Shown: one piece after another, positions 61,858 through 64,000 of the stretch
Numbering within the stretch: the first letter of the stretch is position 1
Layout: every line of letters starts with the position of its first letter
NCBI GenBank assembly: GCA_035048815.1
Contig: JAUCBN010000023.1
Location: 6,579,501 to 6,643,500 of the forward strand
DNA length: 64,000 nucleotides
Reading direction: 5' to 3'
Origin: Abelmoschus esculentus
Taxonomy: Eukaryota > Streptophyta > Magnoliopsida > Malvales > Malvaceae
The notes under the pieces: model-generated
The model's input: only the letters and a program-made list of their open reading frames with translations
Database searches by the model: none
What the model was told of the DNA's origin: nothing
Made by a program: the position numbers and the translations under genes

Positions 61858-63124
61858 TTAAGCCAAGAGCCAGAAGTTCTTGAGCCACCTAGTGCTAATA
61901 AGGTAGCCACTGACGCCATTGCTCTGCTTCCTAACTCCGATGGTTAAGCACTGTTGACCGATATTTTTGATACATTGCTCCACAAACTCCTCATTCTCGC
62001 TTGTCTTGCACACACTGCAAAAATCAACCATGGAAAAGGGGTAAGACCGAGGACGGATGCAAAACTTTATGTTAAGAAAACGAGTTTATAAAATTTTAGA
62101 GGATGAATGCATGAGAGGTGAAAATATATTTTTAGTCGAATTTTTTTAGAACATATATAAATTTTAAATTTTCACGGGTGATCGTCCCCTACAACCCCTC
62201 CTCGGCATATCCTTAGGTGAGACTAGAAATAAATGGAGGAATCTGTTGTTTGAAAAGAACAAAGGGTTACTTAAAGGACCCACCACCAGTTTAACAATGG
62301 AGATTGCCTTTTCTGACCAAGTACTAACACTGAAACCCCCAGCTTCTTCACCTGGCTGATCACTGTCGACAGCTTTGGCCCTTGGGTTGCCACTGTTTCC
62401 ACTTCCACCTGGTGAACCATCATAATGGTCAAATTACAAACAAGGCCCTTGTACTATGCAGTTTTCGTATATATGGCATCCCAAAGAGATGAGAACATGA
62501 GGATGTATATTCTATTAGACATATCTTTAGAAATAACCCGATAACATACACTAAACATAAAATAAACATGATCAATGCAACGGAGGGACTAAATATGCAA
62601 AAGAAAAATACATGGCGCATGGGAGGGTTTGAAATGTAGATAATAAATACCTTTTAGGTCCCTAATAATTTTAAAAGTAGACATATTACCTGAGGTTTAC
62701 AAACCTTGCAAATTGATTCAAGAGAGCTAACAAGACAAGAAGAAGATGAAGATGACGACTTTGGGATTGAAGAGATAACATGGAGCAAAGTAAGCAAATC
62801 ACCCTTGTTAGCAACATGGGTGAGTGCCCACATCATTGCATGCTTGGAATGTGAGGTTTGGTCCACCACAACCATCACTCTCTTCCTTGAAACCAACCCA
62901 TCAGCATCATCAACATCACCACCACCATTGTTACCGTACATGTTGAGACTTTCTTCCATCAGATGAGATTTTAAGGTTGTCTCAGACCCAACACATTGGT
63001 TCTTCTTTCCACCATCAATGTTGTCGTCGTTGCTGTCCTTGTTGCTCATTCCCCACCTACAGGATTTGGATTTCCACCCTTGTTTTCCAATTAGCTGCTT
63101 CAGAAAAGAAGATGAACTTGGCAT
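61858..63124 (-). CDS. Universal stress protein (USP) domain protein
   Basis: Three exons on the minus strand, 63124-62690, 62408 to about 62284, and 62014-61858 (stop TAA), give about 238 aa. The second donor is ambiguous: two GT sites three bases apart keep the frame, giving LLNC or LLNWC before VCKTSENEEF. Residues 1-80 are a polar, Asn/Gly/Ser-rich leader. The USP alpha/beta fold starts at residue 82 (RVMVVVDQTSHSKHAMMWAL), continues with LLTLLHVI, and in exon 2 GPKLSTVISQVKKLGVSVLVLG, ending with LISTRWLKNFWLLA. The usual GX2GX9G(S/T) ATP loop is not evident after VLVLGQ, so it may belong to the non-ATP-binding plant group. It resembles Arabidopsis At1g44760/At1g69080, by recall. No frame breaks. 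Confidence 0.87.
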
Positions 63125-63530
63125 GTTTTGGTTGTTCGGAACACCTAAAATTGGATGGTGAAAACGGAGCTGAGTAACCGGAAACGGAGATAAAAACTGA
63201 TGTCTGCAAATAGCGGGTCGGTTAGTAAGTTGTGGGTGAAGTTGGGGGATTCGTGGGGGAGTTGGGGGGTTTAATATTGGGAGAAGACTTTTAAGGGTAA
63301 AAAAACTATAATTGATTGACCATTAGTAAAATATCATCCACGTGTATTTATGAAATATGAAAAAGAAAATAATGAAGAAATTGTTTTTTTAATGTGGAAA
63401 TAATTGTTGCTAAAATGTTAGTCCTTATTCTATTACATTGAAATGTTAAGCCTTTATTTGCAATATTTAAAAACTATAATCATTTATTTGACATTTTATT
63501 TTAAAGTTTATATCTTTATGTGATAGTGTT
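63125..63530. other. Upstream region of the USP gene
   Basis: Leader and promoter are expected here. The part 63180-63290 is G-rich on the plus strand. No certain TATA box was found. Confidence 0.4.
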
Positions 63531-63639
63531 ACGGACCGTATATTAATGCTCGAGATCAACATATATGGAGGTGTCGAGGAAGTACTTCGTATTATTTTGG
63601 ACCTTTTACCGTTCATCTGAGTTGTCCATACTAGGGTCT

Positions 63640-64000
63640 CATTCTTTTTTTTGATAAAAAGAACTGGAGCTCCCCAGCGTGAACACTAGGTCTGATAAAT
63701 CTCATATCTAACAATTTTTGTAACTAAATCTTTAAGTCTTTAAGTTCTTTAGGTTTCATTCGGTAGGGTGCCATAAATACGAGAGTTGTTCCCGGATGAA
63801 CCCTAATACCAAACTCAATCTCGTCACGCTTAGGTGGCACCCCGGTAATTCCTTAATAAATACATCCGAAAAGTCTTTCATAACACGAATCTTATCCATT
63901 CTTGAATTTGACTTTCTTGGATCAAGAATATACACCTAAATAAGCCACAAAACCTTTCTTAATCATCTTTTCAGCTTTAAAGGCTCATACCACATTAGAT
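63640..64000 (-). mobile_element. Ty3/gypsy pol fragment (linker to start of reverse transcriptase)
   Basis: On the minus strand from the window edge: KAEKMIKKGFVAYLG, then VMKDFSDVFIKELPG, then after a one-base deletion GVPPKRDEIEFGIRVHPGTT, APYRMKPKELKDLK, a stop, LQKLLDMRFIRPSV. This is the conserved stretch just before and at the start of gypsy RT, as in chromovirus-type elements. At least one frameshift and one stop make it dead. More of it probably lies to the right of the window. Confidence 0.8.

Overview
The window is nuclear DNA of a dicot plant. It is AT-rich, its genes are split by GT-AG introns, and retrotransposons and small inverted-repeat elements fill most of the space. The gene sequences and repeat style fit a Malvaceae genome such as cotton, but that is inference from recall.

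Intact or apparently intact genes: an ALDH3H1-type aldehyde dehydrogenase (59-3697, minus, cut by the left edge); a BTB/POZ protein of the Arabidopsis At1g21780 type (21830-24219, plus, 326 aa); a GDSL esterase/lipase (42793-45009, plus, 387 aa); an uncharacterised protein with an N-terminal Cys/His motif (55942-57435, minus, 202 aa); and a universal-stress-protein-domain protein (61858-63124, minus, about 238 aa). They are unrelated housekeeping or metabolic genes, each with its own promoter, and nothing suggests they form a pathway or cluster.

Broken genes: a chlorophyllide a oxygenase (CAO) pseudogene (25049-30079, minus) that has lost half its Rieske ligands and the exon for the mononuclear iron site, carries frameshifts, and is split by a 2.96-kb LTR with a perfect 5-bp target duplication; and a UDP-galactose-transporter-type (UDP-GALT1/GONST5 family) pseudogene (59015-61600, plus) with frameshifts in several exons.

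Mobile DNA: four LTR-like insertions without internal coding sequence (17689-19989, 25368-28331, 30282-33686, 37996-40841), a copia gag/protease remnant with its LTR (46886-50121), an L1-type LINE remnant with RT, zf-RVT and RNase H parts (50122-53530), a second LINE 3' piece (45745-46300), and a Ty3/gypsy RT fragment at the right edge. A hAT-like MITE family (about 500 bp, TIR TAGGGGTGAG, 8-bp duplications) occurs at 6430-6931 and again at 37990-41335, where a whole LTR sits inside its terminal inverted repeat; degenerate copies lie at 53890-54165 and 57587-58275.

The most notable structures are the nested LTR-in-MITE insertion, the split CAO pseudogene, a 750-bp foldback with tRNA-like arms inside the CAO-splitting LTR, a second 760-bp foldback built of telomere-like CCCTAAA/TTTAGGG arms, and clusters of the palindrome GTATCGATAC in three different LTRs. 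I saw no clear candidate for a wholly new biological system.
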